Source of the DNA: Candidatus Dadabacteria bacterium
GTDB lineage: Bacteria; Desulfobacterota_D; UBA1144; Nemesobacterales; JADFKM01
NCBI GenBank assembly: GCA_022564935.1
Contig: JADFKM010000057.1
Coordinates: 1 to 13,290, forward strand
Reading direction: 5' to 3'
Length of the DNA stretch: 13,290 bases
The position numbers were made by a program, and so were the translations under genes. Under the pieces are notes generated by a model, which was not told the DNA's origin, did not search any database, and saw only the letters and a list, made by a program, of their open reading frames with translations. This document shows positions 6,554 to 13,290 of this stretch, piece after piece (within the stretch, counting starts at the first letter, position 1; each line of letters begins with the position of its first letter).

Positions 6554-7165
6554 TTATTGCTCTTCATTGCTTTGACCGAGTTGATACCTTGTAAACCTGC
6601 TCACAACGATATTTTCGCCTACCTTTGCCACAAGCGCTTTGAGGAGCTCCTCTACCTTTATTTTCGGCTCTCTTATATACGGCTGCTCCATTAAACATTT
6701 CTCTTCAAAAAATTTGTCGATTTTTCCATCGACAATTTTTTCAGCTATTTTCTCGGGCTTGCCTGATTCTATCACCTGAGCTTTAAAGATTTCCTTCTCT
6801 TTTTCGAGTACTTCGCCGGGCACATCGTCTCTGGATACATAACTGGGTTTGTTTGCGGCAATCTGCATCGATATTTCCTTTGCAAAGTTTTGGAATTCGT
6901 CGTTTCTGGCGACAAAATCGGTTTCGCAATTGATTTCAACAAGTATGCCGATTTTCCCTCCTGCGTGTATGTACGATGCGACAATGCCTTCGGGTGTTGC
7001 TCTTCCGGCTTTCTTGTCGGCTTTTGCGAGTCCTTTAATCCTTAAAATATCCGTGGCCTTCTCGTAATCGCCGTTTGTTTCTTCAAGGGCCTGCTTGCAG
7101 CCCAGAAATGTTGCGCCCGTTCTGTCACGTAGTTCTTTGACCATCTTGGCCGATATTTCAGCCAT
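6554..7165 (-). CDS. tsf: Translation elongation factor Ts (short form)
   Basis: EF-Ts, 203 aa, the nucleotide exchange factor that releases GDP from EF-Tu. The N-terminal UBA-like domain has VKELRDRTGATFLGCKQAL. The core contact motif CETDFVARNDEF (D83, F84) that inserts into EF-Tu is intact. A single core domain then leads to VGENIVVSRFTRYQLG. The length fits the short class of EF-Ts rather than the 283-aa E. coli type. The usual TGAGMMDCK of the UBA domain reads TGATFLGCK here, which is atypical. Start ATG 7163-7165 overlaps the last base of the rpsB TAA (TAATG). It has a strong AAGGAGG (7176-7182) inside the rpsB 3' end, with 10 nt spacing. S2 and EF-Ts are commonly co-transcribed. Confidence 0.95.
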   Translation of the reverse strand: MAEISAKMVKELRDRTGATFLGCKQALEETNGDYEKATDILRIKGLAKADKKAGRATPEGIVASYIHAGGKIGILVEINCETDFVARNDEFQNFAKEISMQIAANKPSYVSRDDVPGEVLEKEKEIFKAQVIESGKPEKIAEKIVDGKIDKFFEEKCLMEQPYIREPKIKVEELLKALVAKVGENIVVSRFTRYQLGQSNEEQ

Positions 7166-8595
7166 TAATCTGTTTCCTCCTTCGGTTCCACTGTGTCTGA
7201 TGTTTGCTGAGTAGTTTCCTCTGCCAACTCGGGAGCTTGCGCCTCAGGGGCTTGGTCGTTGACTTCGTTCTCCTCAGTGGTCTCCTCGGCTGCGGTTTCT
7301 TGCTCTTGAGTTTCCTCGCTTGGGTTTTGATCCTTAGTCTCTATCTCTTCTGCTGATTCTGTGGATCCCTCTTCTATTGAATCTGTTTCTTGTTTTGAAT
7401 CAGTCAACTCATCAGATACGGTATCGGTCTCTTGAGCTTCCTCCGAAGCTTCTTCAGGTTCGGTACTTGACTCAGGCTCAGGAGTTTCATCCTCCTTATC
7501 AACTTGAGTTTGCGGTTCAGACTTCATAGTTGCTTCTACGTCCTCAGGTTCTGCTTCCGTATCGGGCTTCGGAGTTTGCTTAATGGACTCTTGTGCTAGT
7601 GCTTCATCCTTAGGAGTTTTATCTGTTTCGCCGTCCTTGGGTGTTTGAAAGATATCCGGAGCGGATTGAACAGAACCATTTGATGCTTGGGGCTGCGGCT
7701 CTTCGGTTTTAACGTCTTTGACTTCTACCTCTGTCTTTTCAGATTCAGCCGTTTCTTTTACAGAGGCAGTTTTGGTTTGTTCCTTCTGCTCATCGTATTC
7801 TCTAAATACAAAGACTTTCCTTTCCACTACAACCGGTTTTGCTTCTTCTTGCGCCTTAGGCAGTATCTCTCCTGAGCTAACCCTCTCCTCGTAGATATGT
7901 TTACCCTCTATACACGCCTCGGCTATTCGGGAAGTGAAGAGCTTGATTGCCCTTATGGCATCATCGTTTCCGGGAATTAAATAATCTGCGCTCGTGGGCT
8001 CGCAGTTCGTGTCAATTACAGCGACTACCGGAATGCCAAGCTTTTTTGCTTCATTTACGGCTATGTATTCCTTTCGGGTATCGACTACGAATAACGCCCG
8101 GGGCAGCCTTTTCATCATTATTATACCCCCGAGCAAATAATTTAATTTCTTTATCTGTCGCCTCAAGACTATTACTTCTTTCTTAGGCAGATGCTCCATC
8201 TGTTCATCCTCTTCCATTTTCATAAGCTGGAGCAGGTACTCCACTCTTGAATGTATTGTAGCGAAATTGGTTAATGTTCCTCCAAGCCATCTGGTGTTGA
8301 CGTACGGCATATTACACTTTTGAGATTCTTCGGAAATAATGCCCTGCGCCTGTTTTTTTGTGCCTACGAAGAGTATTGTGCCGCCGTCTGCAACTGTGTT
8401 TTTGATGTATTCGAAGGCTTTTTTGAAAAGCCCTGTGGTTTGTTGTAAATCGATGATGTGTATCCCGTTCCTAGCGCCGAATATGAACGGTTTCATTTTG
8501 GGATTCCAGTGGCTTATCTGATGGCCGAAGTGCACACCGGCCTCCAAAAGCTGTTTCATTGTAATGAGGTGGCTCACCTGGGTTACTTCACTCAT
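7165..8595 (-). CDS. rpsB: 30S ribosomal protein S2 with long acidic C-terminal extension
   Basis: Residues 1 to about 240 are a complete ribosomal protein S2: MKQLLEAGVHFGHQ, WNPKMKPFIFGARNGIHIID, TRWLGGTLTN, DTRKEYIAVNEAKKLGIPV and DTNCEP are all present. S2 sits on the back of the 30S subunit and helps hold S1. Usual length is about 230-260 aa; here the protein is 476 aa. Residues about 241-476 form a low-complexity tail rich in Glu, Thr, Ser, Pro, Asp and Gln. After F316 there is no Phe, Tyr, Trp, Arg, His or Cys, so the tail is predicted to be disordered and strongly negative. Only one short segment, VVVERKVFVFREYDE (about 255-269), looks structured. Start ATG has GGAGG 7 nt upstream. 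It is the first gene of the operon, with a predicted promoter at 8639-8667. Confidence 0.95.
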   Translation of the reverse strand: MSEVTQVSHLITMKQLLEAGVHFGHQISHWNPKMKPFIFGARNGIHIIDLQQTTGLFKKAFEYIKNTVADGGTILFVGTKKQAQGIISEESQKCNMPYVNTRWLGGTLTNFATIHSRVEYLLQLMKMEEDEQMEHLPKKEVIVLRRQIKKLNYLLGGIIMMKRLPRALFVVDTRKEYIAVNEAKKLGIPVVAVIDTNCEPTSADYLIPGNDDAIRAIKLFTSRIAEACIEGKHIYEERVSSGEILPKAQEEAKPVVVERKVFVFREYDEQKEQTKTASVKETAESEKTEVEVKDVKTEEPQPQASNGSVQSAPDIFQTPKDGETDKTPKDEALAQESIKQTPKPDTEAEPEDVEATMKSEPQTQVDKEDETPEPESSTEPEEASEEAQETDTVSDELTDSKQETDSIEEGSTESAEEIETKDQNPSEETQEQETAAEETTEENEVNDQAPEAQAPELAEETTQQTSDTVEPKEETD

Positions 8596-8638
8596 TCGTA
8601 CCTCCAGAATTTATGTAAATAGCAACAATGAACAGACT

Positions 8639-8667
8639 TTAATAACATGAAAAACTGTAGTTTTCAA
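8639..8667 (-). promoter_or_regulatory. Predicted sigma-70 promoter of the rpsB operon
   Basis: On the minus strand, TTGAAA (8662-8667), a 17-nt spacer and TATTAA (8639-8644). Transcription would begin near 8632, giving a leader of about 37 nt before the rpsB ATG. The -35 matches the consensus at 5 of 6 positions and the -10 at 4 of 6. It lies in the 152-nt gap shared with the divergent sucD. I see no clear promoter of similar quality for sucD. Confidence 0.5.
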
Positions 8668-8747
8668 GTTGAAACCCCTAAATCGTTATGTTATTATCGC
8701 ATCCTTGCCCGCAAGTTTATACAAGCGAAAAAGGATAGTTAGAATTA

Positions 8748-9617
8748 ATGAGCATACTGGTTAACAATCACACCCGCGTTGTAATTCAGGGAATCACAGG
8801 CAGCGCCGGTATTTTCCATGCCACTCAGTGCCGCGAATACGGCACCATTGTGGTGGGAGGCGTCACCCCGGGCAAAGGTGGAACCGAGATAGAAGGCTTC
8901 CCCGTGTTCAACACCGTTACTGAAGCCGTTAGAGAAGTTGACGCCAATACTTCGCTAATTTTCGTCCCTGCGCCGTTTGCGATGGATGCCATAATTGAAG
9001 CCGCAGACGCCGGTATTGAGCTAATAGTCTGCATCACCGAAGGGATACCTACCCTCGATATGGTCAAGGCTAAAAATTATATAAACTGCAGGTCAGCAAC
9101 TCTCATTGGCCCGAACTGCCCCGGAGTGATCACCCCCGGTCAGGCAAAGGTCGGCATAATGCCCGGATACATTCATAAGCCCGGCAAGATTGGGATCATT
9201 TCCCGCAGCGGCACCCTCACATATGAGGCAGTATGGCAGCTCTCAAACCTCGGAATCGGCCAGTCCACCTGCGTAGGGATAGGCGGAGACCCCATAATCG
9301 GCTCTACGTTTATCGATGTGCTCAAAATGTTCAACGAAGACGATGAGACCGAAGGTGTCGTAATCATCGGTGAAATCGGCGGAACTGCTGAGCAGGAAGC
9401 GGGCGAGTATATTAAAGAGCACTTCAAAAAGCCGGTAGCGGCCTTCATAGCGGGTCAAACCGCGCCCAAGGGTAAGAGGATGGGACACGCCGGAGCCATA
9501 ATCTCAGGAAGCTCCGGCTCCGCAGATGAAAAGATCGCCGTCCTCGAAGACGCAGGCGTTCGTGTGTCGAGAAGCCCCGCAGAGATGGGCGAGACCATCA
9601 AAGCGGCGCTTGGTTAA
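8748..9617 (+). CDS. sucD: Succinyl-CoA ligase (synthetase) alpha subunit
   Basis: Alpha subunit, 289 aa (family about 290), of the TCA-cycle enzyme that interconverts succinyl-CoA and succinate with synthesis of ATP or GTP. The alpha subunit binds CoA and carries the phosphorylated histidine. Seen: the CoA-binding fold with VVIQGITG and [28 protein letters not shown], the [11 protein letters not shown] segment, and the active-site His247 in [16 protein letters not shown] is followed by SAG where REG is more usual. The enzyme needs the beta subunit SucC, normally encoded directly upstream. Here the upstream neighbour is rpsB on the other strand and downstream is a convergent epimerase, so sucC must be elsewhere. 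AAGGA lies about 12 nt before the ATG, a rather long spacing. The N-terminus [11 protein letters not shown] matches the family. Confidence 0.96.
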   Translation: MSILVNNHTRVVIQGITGSAGIFHATQCREYGTIVVGGVTPGKGGTEIEGFPVFNTVTEAVREVDANTSLIFVPAPFAMDAIIEAADAGIELIVCITEGIPTLDMVKAKNYINCRSATLIGPNCPGVITPGQAKVGIMPGYIHKPGKIGIISRSGTLTYEAVWQLSNLGIGQSTCVGIGGDPIIGSTFIDVLKMFNEDDETEGVVIIGEIGGTAEQEAGEYIKEHFKKPVAAFIAGQTAPKGKRMGHAGAIISGSSGSADEKIAVLEDAGVRVSRSPAEMGETIKAALG

Positions 9618-9821
9618 GGCTCAGTTTTATGACTTCATAAGCCCAATATTATGGTAAATAAAACTGGGTGGGGAAGACAAATTTATCTCACAATAAATCC
9701 CTCTCAAACATTGACCACCGTCCCGTCGAACTTTGTAAGAGTAAACCCGTCAAAATCTTCGTTGTATGTGGGCTTCGTCCAGTCACAAAAGTTAGAGCAA
9801 AACCCGAAGCAAACAATAAAT

Positions 9822-10775
9822 TCAAAAATCATAAAGCTCGATGTTTTTCTCAAGCCATTCGCAGTGCCTTTCAAGGCCTTCGCGAAGGGATAATTGTGGT
9901 GAGTATTCAAAATCTTTCTTCGCCTTTGAGACGTCGGAGAAGGTGTGCTTTGCGTCGCCTTTTTGCCTTTCCACGAACTTCAGTTTTGCCTTCTTACCGG
10001 TTATGTCCTCAATTATACCAATAGCTTCAATCAATCGTACCCTGCTGCCCCCGCCTATGTTGTACACCCCGCCGCCTATACCATTAAAGAAGGCGCTTAT
10101 ATTGGCCTCCACGGCGCTGTCGATGTATGTAAAATCCCTGGTTTGCTCGCCGTCGCCATATATCTCAATCTCCTCTCCCTTAAGCGTTTTGTAGATGAAT
10201 TTATGAAACCCCATGTCCGGTCTCTGCCGGGGGCCGTAGATGGTGAAATACCTGAGAGACACCACCGGGAGTCCGTAGTTTTTGTAGTAGAGATGTGCCA
10301 GGTGCTCCCCGGCAAGCTTCGTCACGCCGTAGGGAGAAATCGGCGCCGTGGGGGTTTGTTCCGTAACCGGCAGCGCTTGGGCGTCTCCATAAACGGAGGA
10401 CGATGAGGCGTATACGAATTTTTTGATGTCCAGCTCCATACAAGCCTCAAGCAGGAGCTGGGTGGCAAGGACGTTGTTTTTAATGTATCGGTCAAACAGG
10501 GTTCCCCAGCTCGACCTCACTCCGGCGATTGCAGCCTGGTGGAAAACACCATCTACTCCGCTAAGAAGCTCCGACAAGCTCAAATCGCACAAATCTCCAT
10601 CTACAAATTGGAGATTCGGATTGTGGATGATGTTTAAGACGTTGTTTTCCTTGACCTTGCGCGGATAGTGGTCAAGGAATGAATCAACCCCGATGACTTC
10701 ATGGCCGTCATAGAGAAGCCTCTCGCAGAGGTGTGAGCCAATAAATCCGGCCGCTCCGGTTACAAGAAAGAGCAT
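9822..10775 (-). CDS. NAD-dependent nucleotide-sugar epimerase (extended SDR)
   Basis: A 317-aa cytoplasmic extended short-chain dehydrogenase/reductase, of the UDP-glucose or UDP-glucuronate 4-epimerase type. Seen: Rossmann NAD-binding TGAAGFIGSHL (residues 6-16), an acidic residue ending the second strand (VDSF), catalytic Ser in YASSSSVYGD (about 125), and Tyr149/Lys153 in SPYGVTKLAGEHL. The substrate-side motifs are RYFTIYGPRQRPDMG and IEIYGDGEQTRDFTY. The length fits GalE-like or UDP-glucuronate epimerases. Motifs alone do not settle which sugar is used, so no symbol is given. The gene is divergent from a GT9 glycosyltransferase 148 nt away, which suggests a role in envelope polysaccharide or LPS precursor supply. 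Start ATG gives the family N-terminus LFLVTGAAG; GGAG lies about 12 nt upstream. Confidence 0.9.
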   Translation of the reverse strand: MLFLVTGAAGFIGSHLCERLLYDGHEVIGVDSFLDHYPRKVKENNVLNIIHNPNLQFVDGDLCDLSLSELLSGVDGVFHQAAIAGVRSSWGTLFDRYIKNNVLATQLLLEACMELDIKKFVYASSSSVYGDAQALPVTEQTPTAPISPYGVTKLAGEHLAHLYYKNYGLPVVSLRYFTIYGPRQRPDMGFHKFIYKTLKGEEIEIYGDGEQTRDFTYIDSAVEANISAFFNGIGGGVYNIGGGSRVRLIEAIGIIEDITGKKAKLKFVERQKGDAKHTFSDVSKAKKDFEYSPQLSLREGLERHCEWLEKNIELYDF

Positions 10776-10866
10776 TCCTTCTTATATCTCCCCGATTTAA
10801 GGCTGGTATTGTATCACATAAATGGAGATGTCCACAGGATCAGGATCTATGAAATCCTTTAATTGC

Positions 10867-10876
10867 CTCCATGGAG
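10867..10876. repeat. Perfect 10-bp palindrome between divergent epimerase and GT9 genes
   Basis: CTCCATGGAG, symmetrical on both strands, lies about 50 nt before the GT9 start in the 148-nt divergent region. A second CATGG half follows at 10879, so part of it can also pair as CCATG-GAGT-CATGG. It could be an operator, but nothing independent supports this. Confidence 0.3.
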
Positions 10877-10923
10877 TCATGGCATAATCTACTGAGGACG
10901 CACAGTCAAGCCAGTTTTTTCCG

Positions 10924-11883
10924 ATGAAGATACTCGTTATAAGACAGGGAGCAATTGGGGACATTGTCGTTACGATACCCACTATTGAGCTGTTGAGGGA
11001 GAGCTACCCCAATGCACACATAGAAATCCTGGGCAACGTCACCAACCTGGAATTGGTAAATGACGGGAAGCTTACAAACAAAGCAACCCCCGCCGAGGCC
11101 AAGCTCACACCAGGGCTCTATATCGAAGACGGCGACATAGACCCGGAAATAAGAGATTATTTCTCATCCTTTGACATTATTCTAGCCTATATGAAGGATA
11201 CAGACGGGGTTATCGCTCGGAATTTACAAAAAGCCGGGGCTGAGAAAATTTTTAAGATGAGCCCGTTCCCATCCGCGCACGGGCCTCACGCCGTTGAATA
11301 CACGGCGGAAATGCTGGAGTTTCTCGGCATCAAGTTCACCCCTCCCCTTTATCCGCACCTGCGTCTGCAAAAGAGCTACACAGAAAGCGCCTATTCGCTC
11401 CTTAAAGATGTGCTTGAATCAAGACCACTCGTTGCCATACACCCCAGGACATGGGGAGTAAAATCGTGGCCGTTGGAGAGCTTCATCTCTATAGGCAGGT
11501 GGATTGAGGAGAGCGTTGGGGCTAAGAGCGTTTGGTTAATTGGCCCCGTAGAGGAGGAAAGCGCAGCAGCTATTGAGTACGCATTTCCCTTTTCTCCCGT
11601 GGTTAAAGAGCGCTCTCTTATGAGTGTAGCTGCCGTGTTGGAAATGTGTGATTTGTATTTCGGATGCGACACCGGCATATCGCACATAGCTTCAGCCGTA
11701 GGAACGCCCGTAATAACGCTTTTCGGTCCCACCGACCCTGATGTTTGGGCTCCGCGAGGTGAATCCGTTACGGTCATCAAGACCGATAATTTGAGAGATA
11801 TAGGCGTGGACTTTGCTTCTCGGGTAATTGCAGATGTAATGCAGACAATGCCGCATAAACTGCGTATTATTAACCATCGATAA
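10924..11883 (+). CDS. Glycosyltransferase family 9 (heptosyltransferase-like)
   Basis: A 319-aa GT-B fold glycosyltransferase resembling ADP-heptose:LPS heptosyltransferases, which add heptose to the inner core of lipopolysaccharide on the cytoplasmic face of the inner membrane. Seen: N-terminal MKILVIRQGAIGDIVVTIP, with the family's conserved Asp13 in the GD pair. In the C-terminal nucleotide-sugar domain, FGCDTGISHIASAVGTPVITLFGPT (residues about 247-270, in pieces) corresponds to the GT9 donor-site motif, followed by WAPRG. The usual HPGSG-type stretch reads IHPRTWGVKSWP (172-183), an unusual variant. Acceptor and donor sugars cannot be assigned, and some GT9 proteins act outside LPS. Start ATG at 10924 gives the family N-terminus; no strong Shine-Dalgarno precedes it. 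The hydantoinase B gene follows after 15 nt, so the two are probably co-transcribed. Confidence 0.88.
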   Translation: MKILVIRQGAIGDIVVTIPTIELLRESYPNAHIEILGNVTNLELVNDGKLTNKATPAEAKLTPGLYIEDGDIDPEIRDYFSSFDIILAYMKDTDGVIARNLQKAGAEKIFKMSPFPSAHGPHAVEYTAEMLEFLGIKFTPPLYPHLRLQKSYTESAYSLLKDVLESRPLVAIHPRTWGVKSWPLESFISIGRWIEESVGAKSVWLIGPVEEESAAAIEYAFPFSPVVKERSLMSVAAVLEMCDLYFGCDTGISHIASAVGTPVITLFGPTDPDVWAPRGESVTVIKTDNLRDIGVDFASRVIADVMQTMPHKLRIINHR

Positions 11884-11898
11884 AGGAGTAGCGAAACG

Positions 11899-13290
11899 AT
11901 GGCTCTTAGTCCCTACGAGTTGGAAATATTCCAGAATATGCTCAGCTCAATAGCCGAAGAGATGGGTATGGTGCTCATTATGGCGGGGTATTCCCCCAAC
12001 ATTAAAGAGCGGAGAGACCTGTCATGCGCCATTTTTGACCCTGAAGGCAACATGGTCTCCCAGGCCGCCCATATCCCGGTGCACCTCGGCTCGATGAGCT
12101 TTGCCGTAAAGGCGGTGCTTGATGAGCTGGGTATTAATGAGGGCGATATATTCGTGCTGAACGACCCCTTCAAGGGCGGCACTCACCTTCCTGACATAAC
12201 GTGCATAACGCCGTTCTTCGTAGACGGCAGGTTGGAATTCTTCCTAGCCTCCAGAGCCCATCACGCAGACGTGGGGGGTATCAGCCCGGGGTCAATGCCG
12301 CTTTCGACCTCACTCGATGAAGAAGGGGTGTTGATTCCACCCTCTAGACTATACGAAAACGGCAAGCTAAATAAAGCCTTGTTTCACGACATCGTTTCAA
12401 AATCCCGCGACCCAGAAGAGAGGGAAGGAGACTTTAGAGCGCAAGTCGGCTGCCTGGAGTTCGGTGCTGGCCGGTTGAAGGAAATAATAAGCAAATACTC
12501 TCTGGACAAAATCAAGGAAGCCGCCGCCGAGCTTCTAAACTACAGCGAGAAGTTAATGAAGGCGGAGATAAAAAACATCCCTGACGGCACTTACAGCTTT
12601 GAGGATTATATGGACGACGACGGCGCGGGGACTACGGACATCCCGATCAGGGCGACAATTACAATTTCGGGGGAGGAAGCCAGGGTTGATTTTAAAGGCA
12701 CATCACGGCAAGTGAGCGGCTGCGTCAATACCCCGTTCAGCGTTACTACGGCAGCAGTGCTGTACGTCTTTCAGTGCTTGGCTTCTGGGGATGATGTGGA
12801 TATGCCCTTGAATTCCGGCCCACTGCGCGCAATTGAGATCGTAGCTGAGCCCTCATCCCTGGTTAATGCTACATACCCATCGGCCGTATCGGCGGGAAAC
12901 TGCGAGACCTCTCAGCGTATCGTCGATGTCGTATTGGGCGCGCTCTCAAAAGCCATCCCCGATAAGGTGCCGGCCGCAAGCAACGGCGGGATGAACAACG
13001 TTACATTCGGCACGCTCGATCCGGTTACTGGAAAGGAGTTTGCTTACTATGAGACGATTGGAGGGGGCATGGGCGGGATCATTGGGCGAAGCGGTCCGAG
13101 CGCGATACACAGCCATATGACCAATACACTCAATACCCCAGTGGAAGCCTTCGAAAGGGAGCTTCCGATAATGATAGATACTTATTCGGTCAGGGAAAAC
13201 AGTGGCGGGGAGGGGAAATATCCCGGAGGAGACGGCATAACCCGGTCTTTTAAGTTTCTTACCGACACAACCGTCACCGTTATCACTGAG
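11899..13290 (+). CDS. Hydantoinase B/oxoprolinase-family protein, 3' truncated by window
   Basis: The reading frame is open from ATG 11899 to the last base, 464 codons without a stop. Known HyuB proteins are somewhat over 500 aa, so perhaps 50-100 residues are missing. Seen: the N-terminal ISP motif-like DLSCAIFDPEGNMVSQAAHIP in pieces, NDPFKGGTHLPDITC (from residue 88), SRAHHADVGGISPGSMP (His121, His122, Asp124), SAGNCETSQRIVD and ASNGGMNN, all typical of the HyuB family. Family members pair with HyuA in ATP-dependent hydrolysis of hydantoins or 5-oxoproline, or in acetone carboxylase-type complexes; the true substrate here is unknown. AAGGAG (11883-11888) overlaps the stop of the GT9 gene, 10 nt before the ATG, a good ribosome-binding site. 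No hyuA precedes it; it may follow beyond the window. Confidence 0.92.
   Translation, partial: MALSPYELEIFQNMLSSIAEEMGMVLIMAGYSPNIKERRDLSCAIFDPEGNMVSQAAHIPVHLGSMSFAVKAVLDELGINEGDIFVLNDPFKGGTHLPDITCITPFFVDGRLEFFLASRAHHADVGGISPGSMPLSTSLDEEGVLIPPSRLYENGKLNKALFHDIVSKSRDPEEREGDFRAQVGCLEFGAGRLKEIISKYSLDKIKEAAAELLNYSEKLMKAEIKNIPDGTYSFEDYMDDDGAGTTDIPIRATITISGEEARVDFKGTSRQVSGCVNTPFSVTTAAVLYVFQCLASGDDVDMPLNSGPLRAIEIVAEPSSLVNATYPSAVSAGNCETSQRIVDVVLGALSKAIPDKVPAASNGGMNNVTFGTLDPVTGKEFAYYETIGGGMGGIIGRSGPSAIHSHMTNTLNTPVEAFERELPIMIDTYSVRENSGGEGKYPGGDGITRSFKFLTDTTVTVITE

Noticed and set aside
9622-9666. Inverted repeat CAGTTTTAT/ATAAAACTG after sucD as a terminator
   Set aside because: The arms are AT-rich and separated by 27 nt, and no T-run follows; too weak to call.
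9945-10406. A 153-codon plus-strand frame opposite the epimerase
   Set aside because: It is antisense to a gene with all SDR motifs, and its translation shows no family features.

Overview
The window is about 13.3 kb of moderate-GC bacterial DNA. It comes from a Gram-negative organism, because it carries a heptosyltransferase-type GT9 glycosyltransferase and a nucleotide-sugar epimerase. The lineage cannot be fixed from the sequence alone. A short (about 203 aa) EF-Ts, the order rpsB-tsf-pyrH-frr and the UMF1-type transporters would fit an environmental deltaproteobacterium-like or candidate-phylum bacterium; that is inference. TTG start codons are used by at least three genes.

Layout, left to right. 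(1) 162-2815 (+): two tandem, closely related UMF1/Atg22-like MFS transporters. Each starts at TTG and each has its own matching extended -10 promoter. (2) 2816-3279: a gene-free, AT-rich stretch with a 12-nt direct repeat and a hairpin. (3) 3373-3552 (+): the amino-terminal stub of a GAF-domain protein, cut off exactly where the convergent gene ends. (4) 3549-4130 (-): a nicotinamidase/isochorismatase-family hydrolase whose catalytic lysine position reads as alanine. (5) 4214-5235: a complete IS481-type insertion sequence with 27-bp imperfect terminal repeats. Its transposase is split by one in-frame TAA. The IS sits 5 nt beyond the frr stop codon. (6) 5241-8595 (-): the translation/UMP-kinase operon rpsB-tsf-pyrH-frr, tightly packed with overlapping or near-overlapping junctions. 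Ribosomal protein S2 carries an acidic, low-complexity C-terminal tail of about 236 residues, roughly doubling its length. (7) 8748-9617 (+): sucD, divergent from rpsB and without an adjacent sucC. (8) 9822-10775 (-): an extended-SDR NAD-dependent sugar epimerase. (9) 10924-11883 (+): a GT9 glycosyltransferase. (10) 11899-13290 (+): a hydantoinase B/oxoprolinase-family gene running off the window, 15 nt after the GT9 gene.

How they work together: the rpsB operon supplies core translation (S2, EF-Ts, ribosome recycling) plus pyrimidine nucleotide synthesis. sucD belongs to the TCA cycle. The epimerase and GT9 genes fit envelope polysaccharide or LPS assembly. The region from about 2.8 to 5.2 kb looks rearranged (gene stub, non-coding DNA, IS). 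No phage, CRISPR, defence cassette or RNA gene was found. I see no convincing undescribed multi-gene system. The observations most worth a second look are the S2 tail, the nicotinamidase active-site change and the paired transporter promoters.
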